Positions 6,155 through 12,741 of a stretch of 22,279 nucleotides of DNA are shown one piece after another (the stretch's first letter is position 1; every line of letters begins with the position of its first letter). This DNA is from Candidatus Methylomirabilota bacterium (GTDB taxonomy: Bacteria > Methylomirabilota > Methylomirabilia > Methylomirabilales > JACQHM01). The translations under genes and the position numbers were made by a program. The stretch covers positions 1-22,279 of the forward strand of contig JACQHM010000243.1 of NCBI GenBank assembly GCA_016199025.1. The letters run 5' to 3'. The notes under the pieces were generated by a model. It was given only the letters and a program-made list of their open reading frames with translations, made no database searches and was not told the origin of the DNA.

Positions 6155-6955
6155 ATGACGCCCGAGATCGGATACGGCAGCCTCATCATCGCCCTAGCCT
6201 GCGCCGTCTACGGGGCAGTCGCCGGCCTCCTGGCGGCTCGGTGCCGTCGGGAGGAGTTGGCCCGAAGTGCCCAGAACGCCGTTGTCGCCCACTTCCTAGC
6301 GGTGGGGGCGGCGCTGGTGCTGTTGGAGGTGGCCTTCATCACCAGCGACTTCAGCATCCGGTTCGTGGCCTTTAACTCCGCCTCGGCCTATCCCCTCTGG
6401 TACAGGATCGCCGGGCTCTGGTCGGCCTTGGAAGGCTCCATCCTCCTCTGGACCTTCCTCCAGGCCGGCTATACGCTCCTGGTGGTTGTCTCCACGAGAA
6501 GGCGCCAGCCGGCCTGGCTGCCGTATGTGATGGCTGTCCTCCTTTCGATCTCGGCCTTTTTCCTCCTGGTGATGCTCATCCCGGCCAATCCGTTCGAGCG
6601 CGTGAGTCCGGTTCCGCCGGAGGGGCGGGGGATGAATCCCCTGGTGGAGGCAGCCTTTGGGGTGACGAACCAGGAGAAGCCCCTCGGGACCCTCCGGCCG
6701 GCCCTCCGGTTCTACGAGCGGGAGCAGACCCCCATCGCCGAGGTGGATTACCGGATCGGCTTCCGGGAGGATCTCTACGTGATCTTCGGGCGGGTGGAGC
6801 GGGACGGGCGGGAGATCGTTATCAAGGCCCTGGTGAATCCTATGGTCACCTGGATCTGGCTGGGAGGAGCGGTGATGGCCCCGGGCGGCCTTTTGGCCCT
6901 TTGGCCTGAGCGGCGCCCCCTCCCAAATGGTTCCCCACCCCTGAAAGAGGGATAG
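6155..6955 (+). CDS. CcmF-like cytochrome c maturation protein with large in-frame internal deletion
   Basis: CcmF is the membrane haem lyase subunit of system I cytochrome c maturation, usually about 640-670 residues. This frame has 266. Residues 1-167 match the CcmF N-terminus: MTPEIGYGSLIIALA, GLWSALEGSILLW in place of the usual WGxHEGS, and PFERVSPVPPEGRGMNPL. Residues from about 175 match its C-terminus: KPLGTLRPALRFYEREQTP, the DLYV segment, and NPMVTWIWLGG plus a final helix. Everything that normally lies between is absent, including the HPP segment after NPL and the tryptophan-rich WWD domain with its haem-handling histidines. The frame is intact and has a good ribosome-binding site (GGAGGAGGAACG). 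It may be a remnant, a shortened paralogue or an assembly artefact. No other ccm gene is nearby. Confidence 0.8.
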   Translation: MTPEIGYGSLIIALACAVYGAVAGLLAARCRREELARSAQNAVVAHFLAVGAALVLLEVAFITSDFSIRFVAFNSASAYPLWYRIAGLWSALEGSILLWTFLQAGYTLLVVVSTRRRQPAWLPYVMAVLLSISAFFLLVMLIPANPFERVSPVPPEGRGMNPLVEAAFGVTNQEKPLGTLRPALRFYEREQTPIAEVDYRIGFREDLYVIFGRVERDGREIVIKALVNPMVTWIWLGGAVMAPGGLLALWPERRPLPNGSPPLKEG

Positions 6956-6973
6956 AGCGAGGAGGTTGTCTTG

Positions 6974-7510
6974 ATGAGCCCGCAATGGCTTCCGATGGAG
7001 CCCATGAGGTCTCCAGATCGCTGGATCGCCTGTCTCAGGATCGTGGTTGGGGTATGGTTCCTGAAAGGCGTCCTGACTAAACTGCGCTGGTCTTCCATAG
7101 CAGGATTCCTTCCCCTCCCGACGGTTTCTGAACGGTGGATAAATTTCCTGCCAAAAAAGCTGGCGGAGTTCGCCAGCGAGAACCCCATCGGCTGGTATAA
7201 AACCTTTCTCGTTGACCTCGCCATTCCGAACGCGGATGTCTTCGCGTTCCTGACTGCCTTCGGAGAAACGGGCGTGGGGCTCGGCCTCACTTTGGGCCTC
7301 CTGACTCCCCTTTCCGCCCTCGTGGGTCTTCTCATCATGGCCCACTACTTCCTGGCCAGCTTCTGGATGGGCTTCTGCCAGCAGGGCTTCCACATCCTCC
7401 TGATCGCCTCCATGGTGGCCTTCTTTGGAAGCCGGGCCGGGCGGACCTGGGGTCTGGATGGGTGGTTAGCAAGGAGAGTTCCCTCCCGCTTTCTCCTAAA
7501 GCTCCTTTAA
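6974..7510 (+). CDS. DoxX-family membrane protein
   Basis: This 178-residue protein has about four hydrophobic helices (around 20-38, 88-108, 110-128 and 135-152). Its pattern is DoxX/DoxD-like: RIVVGVWFLKGVLTKL near the N-terminus and FGETGVGLGLTLGLLTPLSA in the middle. Relatives include the small subunit of thiosulfate:quinone oxidoreductase and many uncharacterised redox-associated membrane proteins. The start is ATG 6974, with GAGGAGG 8 bp upstream; an in-frame TTG directly precedes it. It lies 18 bp after the CcmF-like gene, so it is probably the last gene of this run. No thiosulfate-oxidation partner is visible, so substrate and function remain open. Confidence 0.8.
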   Translation: MSPQWLPMEPMRSPDRWIACLRIVVGVWFLKGVLTKLRWSSIAGFLPLPTVSERWINFLPKKLAEFASENPIGWYKTFLVDLAIPNADVFAFLTAFGETGVGLGLTLGLLTPLSALVGLLIMAHYFLASFWMGFCQQGFHILLIASMVAFFGSRAGRTWGLDGWLARRVPSRFLLKLL

Positions 7511-7763
7511 AGTTCCAAGGACAACCCCTAACGGCTTAGGCCCGGGCTGTCGTCGAGGGACCGGGAGGGTGAGCCTGTTTAAGCCCCTGAATTCAGGAGC
7601 GTGTGGGGGCGACCCCACAGGGTGTGCGGAGGGTCCGATGGTGCGCCGCGTGGTCTTCGAAACCCTCCGACAGGTCCGGCGCCTGATCGTTGAGGTGATT
7701 GGGTTCACCATGCTGCTCATCGGCCTAGCCCTCCTGGTTCTACCAGGGCCAGCGGTGGTGGTA

Positions 7764-8949
7764 TACTCTGCACGGTTTTAGCTGAAACTTTTTGAGAGCC
7801 TTGTGCTATAGTAGTCGTCGTGAGGTTTACCCTTAGCCGAGGTTCTCGACAATGCTCAAGATCACCTTTAGCGACCATGAGATCGAAGCGTTGCGGTATT
7901 GGCGGTTTCACCATCCCGACCCGCGTGTGCAAGTGCGGATGGAGGCCCTCTACTTGCGCAGTCAGGGGGTTGCCAATCGTGACATCCTCCGCCTCTGCGG
8001 CATTTCCAAAGCGAGCTTCCATCGCTATCTCCACATGTACGTGACGGGTGGAATCGAGCAGCTCAAACACCTTGATCATTATCGTCCCCAGAGTGAACTG
8101 GCGAAACATCAGCCGACGCTTGAAGCCTATTTTCAGCAGCATCCGCCCGCGACGGTCGCGGAAGCGGCGGCGAAGATTGCCGACCTCACCGGGATTGTGC
8201 GCAAGCCGACTCAGGTGCGTCAGTTTTTGAAAGCCCTCGGGATGCACCCCAGGAAGGTCGGCATGATTCCAGCCAAGGCCGACGTTGCCGCGCAAGAGGC
8301 GTTTAAAAAAAAAGCCTGGAGCCGCGGTTAGCTGAAGCGAAGGCTGGCCACCGCGCCGTCTTTTTCATGGATGCGGCCCATTTCGTGTTTGCCCCCTTTT
8401 TGGGGATCTTGTGGTGTGTACAGCGGCTGTTTGTCAAGGCGCCCTCAGGACGCCACCGGCTGAATGTGCTGGCCGCGCTGAACGCCATCACCCATGACGT
8501 GTTGAGCGTCGAGAATCTCACCTACATTACGGCGGAGACGGTCTGTGAGTTGTTGTCCCTGTTGGCGGGTGCCCATCCTGGCATCCCGATCACCGTCATT
8601 TTGGACAATGCCCGTTATCAGCGGTGCGCGCTGGTACAAACGGTGGCCCAAACGTTAGGCATTGAGTTGCTGTACTTGCCGGCCTATTCCCCCAATTTGA
8701 ATCTGATTGAACGGTTCTGGAAGTTTGTCAAAAAACAGTGTCTGTACTCAAAGTACTATCCGGACAGTGAAGCCTTTCAACAAGCGATCTTAGCTTGTAT
8801 TGAACAAGCGCCAACGAAGAATAAAGCGGAACTGGACAGGTTGTTGACCTTACGCTTTCAAACGTTCCAAGAAGTTCCCGTGATTGGGGAACAGCACACG
8901 GTTTCCAGAGGCTCGAAGAACAAAGTTTTATCTAAGGCCGCGTAGAGTA
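7764..8949 (+). mobile_element. Complete IS630-family insertion sequence (1186 bp)
   Basis: The element is bounded by 25-bp imperfect terminal inverted repeats at 7764-7788 (TACTCTGCACGG at the outer end) and 8925-8949 (outer end TACTCTACGCGG on the opposite strand); 19 of 25 positions match. It is flanked by a TA duplication (7762-7763 and 8950-8951), the signature target of IS630/Tc1/mariner elements. It encodes one transposase in two overlapping frames. Its composition looks less GC-rich than the neighbouring genes, consistent with recent arrival. The target is the PGPGW-type gene. Both ends, the target duplication and the transposase frames are intact, so it may still be active. Confidence 0.93.
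7852..8945 (+). CDS. IS630-family transposase, made by predicted -1 frameshift
   Basis: The first frame (7852-8331, 159 codons) encodes the N-terminal helix-turn-helix DNA-binding half (LRSQGVANRDILRLCGIS) and continues through KPTQVRQFLKALG. The second frame is open from 8307 to 8945 and encodes the DDE catalytic half: FFMDAAHF (first Asp), ILDNARYQR (second Asp), and YSPNLNLIERFWKFVKK (catalytic Glu). The frames overlap at TTTAAAAAAAAAGCC (8302-8316), a run of nine A. Slipping back one base there joins EAFKKK to SLEPRLAEAKAG and gives a protein of about 365 residues, normal for this family. Without slippage only the DNA-binding half is made, a known way to limit transposition. ATG 8367 could also start the second half alone. 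Confidence 0.9.
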
Positions 8950-9141
8950 TAATCCCGGTTGGTCTGGCCATCCTGGCCACCAAGTTCGTGTGGGCCCGGC
9001 GGCTCCTCGCTGGCATGAAGCAGAAGGCGGAGCGGCTCACCTCCATGGTGCCCGGGAATGCCAAGCGCCATCCCCCTCGGCAGGAGGGAGAACCTGGAGT
9101 GAGGGAATCCATAATGAGTCACGAGGGAAGGAGGATGTAAA

Positions 9142-10197
9142 ATGGCAGCATGGCGACCCCCCCAGGAAAGGTTTCCAGACTTCCAGGAACCATTCGAACT
9201 GTTCCAGCGCGTTGTCCGGCGGTGGGGTGCGCGCCGGCTGGCTGGGCTGGTGCTAGGGGCGGTGTTCCTCCTCTGGCTGGCGTCGGGCTTCTACGTGGTC
9301 GGGCCGGGGGAGCGCGGGGTGGTACTCCTGTTCGGCAAAGTATGGACGCAGACGGAGCCGGGGCTCCGTTACCGCCTCCCCTGGCCGGTCCAGAGCCACC
9401 AGGTCGTGGACATTGCCCGGGTGAGGCGGGCGGAGGTCGGCTTCCGCACTGAGCAAGACACCACCCGCCCGGTCCCCCAGGAGGCGCTGATGCTCACCGG
9501 CGACGAGAACATCGTGGATCTCCACCTCTTCATCCAATACCTGGTCCAGGACCCGGTCAGGTTCCTGTTCCGCGCCCGCGACCCGGAGCTGGCCCTCCAC
9601 GCCTCGGCCGAGGTGGCCCTGCGGGTGGCGGTGGGGGAGAACACCATTGACTACACGATGACCGAGGGGCGGGTGGAGGTTCAGGACCGGGTGAAGCGCC
9701 AGCTCCAAGAGCTGCTCGACCTGTACGGGACCGGCCTGCTTGTCACCGAGGCCCGGCTTCTGGTGGTGGATCCGCCCAGGGAGGTCCGGGAGGCCTTCCA
9801 TGACGTGGTCCGGGCGTGGGAGGACCGTGAGCGGCTGATCAAGGAGGCCGAGGGGTATCGGGAGGATGTGGTCCCGAAGGCCCGGGGGGAGGCGGCCCAG
9901 ATGGTCCTGGCCGCCGAGGCGTACCGGGAGCAGCGCCTGATCCGGGCCCAGGGGGATGCGACCCGGTTCCTGAAGGTCCTGGACGAGTACCGGAAGGCCG
10001 AAGAGGTCACGCGGGACCGGCTCTACCTGGAGACGATCGACCGGGTCCTGCCCAACACCCAGAAGTTCATCCTGGACGCCGGCGGGGACCGGGGGGGTGT
10101 TCTGCCCCTTCTCCCCTTAAGGGACTTTGTCCCGCCTCCTGCCAAGCCGGAGGGGGCGCGGGTCGAGCCACCGCTGGCAGAGCCGGAAAGGAGGTAA
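9142..10197 (+). CDS. hflK: HflK-like SPFH/band-7 membrane protein
   Basis: HflK and HflC form a periplasmic-side membrane assembly that encloses and modulates the FtsH protease. The 351-residue protein has one N-terminal membrane helix (about 33-50). An SPFH domain follows, starting at the family signature VVGPGERGVVLLFGKV, with PGLRYRLPWPV shortly after. Next comes a charged helical segment (about 225-290, rich in KEAEGYRED and AAEAYREQR). Length is somewhat below the 419 residues of the E. coli protein, with a shorter glycine-poor N-terminus. The start is ATG 9142 after AGGAGG. hflC follows after 5 bp. The IS630 insertion directly upstream may have separated the pair from its original promoter. 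No ftsH is in the window. Confidence 0.9.
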   Translation: MAAWRPPQERFPDFQEPFELFQRVVRRWGARRLAGLVLGAVFLLWLASGFYVVGPGERGVVLLFGKVWTQTEPGLRYRLPWPVQSHQVVDIARVRRAEVGFRTEQDTTRPVPQEALMLTGDENIVDLHLFIQYLVQDPVRFLFRARDPELALHASAEVALRVAVGENTIDYTMTEGRVEVQDRVKRQLQELLDLYGTGLLVTEARLLVVDPPREVREAFHDVVRAWEDRERLIKEAEGYREDVVPKARGEAAQMVLAAEAYREQRLIRAQGDATRFLKVLDEYRKAEEVTRDRLYLETIDRVLPNTQKFILDAGGDRGGVLPLLPLRDFVPPPAKPEGARVEPPLAEPERR

Positions 10198-10202
10198 CAG
10201 CC

Positions 10203-11060
10203 ATGGTCCAACTCATCGTTGTCCTGATCATCCTGGCGGTCCTCGGTCTCCCGCAGGCCGCCTACGTGATCCCGGAGTGGCAGCAAGCCATCGTCACCCG
10301 GTTTGGGCAGCCCATCCGGACCGTCCGGGAGCCGGGGCTGTACCTCAAGCTGCCCCTCATCCACACCCTTATCCGCTTTGAGAAGCGGGTCCTGGCCACC
10401 GACGCCATGCCCGGGGAGTACCTGACCCGGGACAAGAAGCGGCTGGCGGTGGATCACATCTCCCGCTGGGAAATCGCTGACCCGCTCCAGTTTTTCCGAA
10501 CCATGCGGGACGAGCGGGGGGCCATGGCCCGGCTGGATGACATTATCACCGCGCGCCTGCGCCAGGAGATCGCCAAGGAAGATTTCAAGGCCATCATCCG
10601 GGAGAGACGGGCGGCGATCATGGAGACGGTGACGGCCGCCACCCGGGAGCTGACCGCGCCGTTTGGCATCCGGGTGGTGGATGTCAGGATCAGGCGGGCC
10701 GATCTCCCGCCCGAGGTTCAGGCCAGCGTCTTCGCCCGGATGCAGGCGGAAAGGCAGCGGATCGCCCTGCGCTACCGGGCCGAAGGGGAGGAGAAGGCCA
10801 GAGAGGTCCGGGCGGAGGCCGACAAGGAGCGGGAGATCATCCTGGCCAAGGCCTACGCGGATGCCCAGCGCCTCCGGGGCGAGGGGGATGCCCGGGCCAC
10901 GGCGGTCACCGGCCGGGCCTTTGGTCGGGATCCTGGATTCTACGGGTTCTTACGGCGGCTCGAGACCTACGAGCGGATCTTCGCCCAGGGGACCACGGTG
11001 GTCCTCCCATCCAACTCGGACCTGCTCCGCTACCTGGAGTCGCCCCGGCCACGGCGGTGA
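10203..11060 (+). CDS. hflC: HflC-like SPFH/band-7 membrane protein
   Basis: This is the partner of HflK in the FtsH-modulating complex. The 285-residue protein has an N-terminal hydrophobic anchor (3-20), an SPFH domain beginning YVIPEWQQAIVTRFGQPI, and the HflC-typical RFEKRVLATDAMPGEYLT and DKKRLAVDHISRWEI segments. A long charged helix follows (about 185-235, with ERQRIALRYRAEGEE and EADKEREIILAKAYADAQ). The C-terminus, TVVLPSNSDLLRYL, is family-typical. ATG 10203 is preceded by GGAGGT. It is shorter than the E. coli protein (334 residues), mainly in the loops. Adjacent to hflK with 5 bp between them, it is almost certainly cotranscribed. A large overlapping frame at 10663-11124 is a shadow of this gene. 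Confidence 0.92.
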   Translation: MVQLIVVLIILAVLGLPQAAYVIPEWQQAIVTRFGQPIRTVREPGLYLKLPLIHTLIRFEKRVLATDAMPGEYLTRDKKRLAVDHISRWEIADPLQFFRTMRDERGAMARLDDIITARLRQEIAKEDFKAIIRERRAAIMETVTAATRELTAPFGIRVVDVRIRRADLPPEVQASVFARMQAERQRIALRYRAEGEEKAREVRAEADKEREIILAKAYADAQRLRGEGDARATAVTGRAFGRDPGFYGFLRRLETYERIFAQGTTVVLPSNSDLLRYLESPRPRR

Positions 11061-11124
11061 CGCCCCGTCTGAGGGGCTTTCGTCAAGGGAGGCAGGGACA
11101 TACGCCAGCGGACGGAGGGAGACG

Positions 11125-11430
11125 ATGTCTCTACAGAAGCCCGGCGAGCGGGAAGAGGAGTATTTTGCACGATTGGAGTTCGAGCGGAAGAAGAAGGCGG
11201 CTGAAGAGGCCCAGTGGCGATTGGCGGAGGAGGAGAGGCGGCGGCTGAAGGAGCTCCATTCGATGCGCTGCCCGAAGTGTGGCTCGGAGCTTGTCGCCAT
11301 CGAATACCAAGGGATCGAAGTCGACAAGTGCACCGCCTGTGAGGGCATCTGGCTCGACTGCGGTGAGCTGGAGCAGGTGGCGTCCAAAGAGGGCGGCTTC
11401 CTGGCCTCGCTCCTGAGGATCTTTCGGTAA
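11125..11430 (+). CDS. TFIIB-type zinc-ribbon small protein with coiled-coil N-terminus
   Basis: This is a 101-residue cytoplasmic protein. Residues 8-47 form a highly charged helix rich in Arg, Glu and Lys (EFERKKKAAEEAQWRLAEEE). Residues 49-90 are a zf-TFIIB-type ribbon with two cysteine pairs: CPKCGSELV, then CTACEGIWLDCGELEQV. The GIWLDxGELE tail is the hallmark of this family. The start is ATG 11125 with GGAGGGA upstream. It follows hflC by 64 bp and may belong to the same transcript. The family has no well-established function, so binding to nucleic acid or a role in metal handling would be guesswork. Confidence 0.85.
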   Translation: MSLQKPGEREEEYFARLEFERKKKAAEEAQWRLAEEERRRLKELHSMRCPKCGSELVAIEYQGIEVDKCTACEGIWLDCGELEQVASKEGGFLASLLRIFR

Positions 11431-11509
11431 TCACGACGAGGGGGTGTTGCACGCTCTGGCGCGAAACAGGTGTTAGCTGGTCTCTGGTGGCCGTTAGGAG
11501 GCGCGACAT

Positions 11510-11926
11510 ATGGATAAGGAGACATTGATTGAGGGGCTGAACCGTGATCTGGCTGGGGAGTACCGGGCCATCCTCCAGTATCTCCAGCATTCGTACATGC
11601 TGAAGGGGCTGGAGCGTCTGACCCTCGGCGAATTGTTTAAAAAGTTCGCGATCGGCGAGATGAAACACGCCGAGTTCCTGGCGGAGAAGATCGTCGCCCT
11701 GGGCGGCGTTCCCACGGTAACACCGCTCTCCATCGTCCAGCCGACAACGGCCAGAGAGATGCTGCAAGCCAATCTAGCCGCCGAGCGCCAGGCCATCGCT
11801 GACTACAAGGAACGGGCGGACCAGGCGGAAGAGTACGGGGACGAGGGTTTGGAGGTTGAGTTGGAGGAGATCATGGCCGAAGAGACCAGGCATGCGGAGG
11901 AGCTTGAGAAGCTCCTCGGTGGCTGA
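11510..11926 (+). CDS. Bacterioferritin-like diiron protein
   Basis: This 138-residue four-helix-bundle protein has a ferritin-type dinuclear iron site: Glu17 (GEYRA), Glu50 and His53 (GEMKHAE), Glu92 (AERQAI), Glu125 and His128 (AEETRHAEEL). Spacing is nearly identical to E. coli bacterioferritin, and Met51 is at the place of its haem-ligating Met52. It is about 20 residues shorter than classical Bfr, chiefly at the C-terminus, so it could belong to a bacterioferritin/Dps-related subfamily and may not form the standard 24-subunit shell. ATG 11510 follows AGGAGGCG with a slightly long spacer. Iron oxidation and storage is the likely role, fitting the metal and stress theme of the region. Confidence 0.87.
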   Translation: MDKETLIEGLNRDLAGEYRAILQYLQHSYMLKGLERLTLGELFKKFAIGEMKHAEFLAEKIVALGGVPTVTPLSIVQPTTAREMLQANLAAERQAIADYKERADQAEEYGDEGLEVELEEIMAEETRHAEELEKLLGG

Positions 11927-11972
11927 GAGGTAGAAATGGAAGCAAAAAACAACAGCCCAGAGGGGAAATCGG

Positions 11973-12287
11973 ATGGGGCAGAGGGTGGTCCTCATGATTC
12001 TCCTCATGGGCATCGGCGGAGGGTGTGCCAGCATACTGCATGAGGTTTCTCGTCACTCTGGTTTGGAGCAGGGCCCAGCCCCCCAGGTTCAGCAAACGCT
12101 CCTCGCCGAAACGGCGTTGTCGAAAAAGTACGAGCTGCGTCTTGTCGATAGCGAAAGGAAGGTCATCTAAAAGAGGAAAGAAGGCGAGGTCGCTTATCGT
12201 CTCAAGGTGGTGTACCGTGCTATACTTGCTGGTGGTGAGCCTGGGGTGTGTGAAAGGACAAATGCTCTTTTAGAACGAATGACATGA
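11973..12287 (+). pseudogene. Small lipoprotein gene with in-frame TAA stop
   Basis: From ATG 11973, preceded by AGAGGGG, the frame encodes a lipoprotein signal (MGQRVVLMILLMGIGGGC, with Cys18 as the likely lipidated residue) and a short exported part. It stops at TAA 12168-12170 after 65 residues. The same frame is open again for 38 codons beyond the TAA (KRKEGEVAYRLKVVYRAIL and so on). It ends at TGA 12285-12287, which overlaps the ATG of the next gene as ATGA. That overlap is typical of translationally coupled genes and suggests the ancestral product had 104 residues and the TAA is a nonsense mutation. Alternatively the 65-residue product is genuine. The protein is not recognised. Confidence 0.6.
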
Positions 12288-12480
12288 GGATCCTCTTTCT
12301 TACTTTAGATATCGGCTTCGGGCACCAGCGGGCGGCTTTAGCGGTGGAGAAGGCCCTTCGCCATCTTACCCACGGCCTAGAAACCCACTTTTACAACATC
12401 CTGGATCTCCTCTCCCCTTCCCTCGCTGAGGGGCTCGCCCGCTTCTACTTGGCCCTGGTGAAGGAGGACGCGGACCATCC
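12284..12480 (+). pseudogene. Truncated MGDG-synthase/UgtP-like glycosyltransferase N-terminus
   Basis: The first 65 codons encode MRILFLTLDIGFGHQRAALA, then an amphipathic segment with YNILDLLSPSLAEGLARFY. This is the N-terminal acceptor-side domain of diacylglycerol glycosyltransferases related to MGDG synthase and UgtP, with the Gly-His turn that begins the family. A complete enzyme has about 370-400 residues. Here homology to glycosyltransferases ends at DADHP, where riboswitch cassette 2 begins (12478-12480). The frame then continues through cassette sequence to a stop at 12554-12556. No remainder of the gene is recognisable downstream. It overlaps the preceding lipoprotein frame by ATGA. 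The product is surely non-functional. Confidence 0.75.
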
Positions 12481-12488
12481 GATTTCGC

Positions 12489-12517
12489 TTGACAGCGCAC
12501 CCCACCGTCGGTATGCT
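12489..12517 (+). promoter_or_regulatory. Sigma-70 promoter of riboswitch cassette 2
   Basis: TTGACA (12489-12494), a 17-nt spacer and TATGCT (12512-12517) form a near-consensus promoter, equivalent to the one at 479-508. Transcription should start around 12523-12525. Confidence 0.82.
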
Positions 12518-12518
12518 G

Positions 12519-12649
12519 TTTCCAGAAAAAGGGGAGTAGGTCGCTCTAAGGCGTGACGGTGTCGTCAGTCCGGTGCCGAGAGGATCAAGGCACCCGGCCC
12601 GTCAGCGAGAGGTCTCCGGCCTCTCTCGTACCCGAGACCTTTTGTGGGA
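12519..12649 (+). promoter_or_regulatory. yybP-ykoY (manganese) riboswitch aptamer, copy 2
   Basis: The hallmark GGGGAGTAG is at 12531-12539 after AAAAA, and CGAGACCTTTT is at 12633-12643. Internal helices are TGACG-GTGT-CGTCA (12554-12567), GGTGCC/GGCACC (12572-12577 with 12589-12594) and a CGAGAG/CTCTCG helix near 12606-12628. P1 pairs AAAAGG with CCTTTT and can be extended by TTTCCA (12519-12524) with TGGGAA (12645-12650). The next intact gene is a GDT1/UPF0016 exporter at 13213, a family known to be controlled by this riboswitch class, which supports the identification. Confidence 0.82.
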
Positions 12650-12673
12650 ACGATCCCGCGAAAGGTCTTTTTT
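12636..12673 (+). terminator. Riboswitch-controlled intrinsic terminator, copy 2
   Basis: A 14-bp stem (12636-12649 with 12654-12667, loop ACGA) is followed by six T. Relative to copy 1, one T-A pair has become T-G and one G-T pair has become G-C, so the helix is preserved despite substitutions. Its 5' arm is shared with aptamer helix P1. Confidence 0.87.
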
Positions 12674-12741
12674 GTTGAGATGTGTTGAACACTCCGTCGT
12701 GACAGCCTTGGCAGATAGAGAACAGGTTGTGATCTTGTAAG

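Larger units (their letters stand above)
7638..9140 (+). pseudogene. PGPGW-type small membrane protein gene, split by IS630-family element
   Basis: The gene starts at ATG 7638 after GGAGGG. Its first part (7638-7763) encodes MVRRVVFETLRQ, a hydrophobic helix and LVLPGPAVVV. The second part (8952-9140) continues in the same frame with IPVGLAILATKFVWARRLL and a basic C-terminus ending at TAA 9138-9140. Removing the insertion and one TA restores an uninterrupted frame of 104 codons that reads GPAVVVIPVGLAILATKF across the junction. This matches the putative transmembrane PGPGW family, whose function is unknown. As it stands, the 5' part runs into the element and stops at 7781 after 47 codons. 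The intact gene ended one base before the hflK start, suggesting a former operon with hflKC. Confidence 0.88.
12478..12741 (+). repeat. Dispersed regulatory cassette, copy 2
   Basis: This is the second copy of the segment at 468-735. Similarity starts at TCCGATTT, directly at the break in the glycosyltransferase frame, and ends at GATCTTGTAAG (12731-12741). It has the same order of promoter, aptamer, terminator and a conserved tail of about 68 bp. Differences fall mainly in loops or as pair-preserving substitutions. Confidence 0.85.

Noticed and set aside
6296..7393. 365-codon - strand frame across the ccmF-like and doxX genes
   Set aside because: It spans two genes with clear families and ribosome-binding sites on the + strand. 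Its own sequence is low-complexity and charged.
10663..11124. N-terminal extension of the zinc-ribbon protein overlapping hflC
   Set aside because: It is an Arg/Gly/Ser/Pro-rich shadow of hflC. ATG 11125 with its own ribosome-binding site gives the normal family length.
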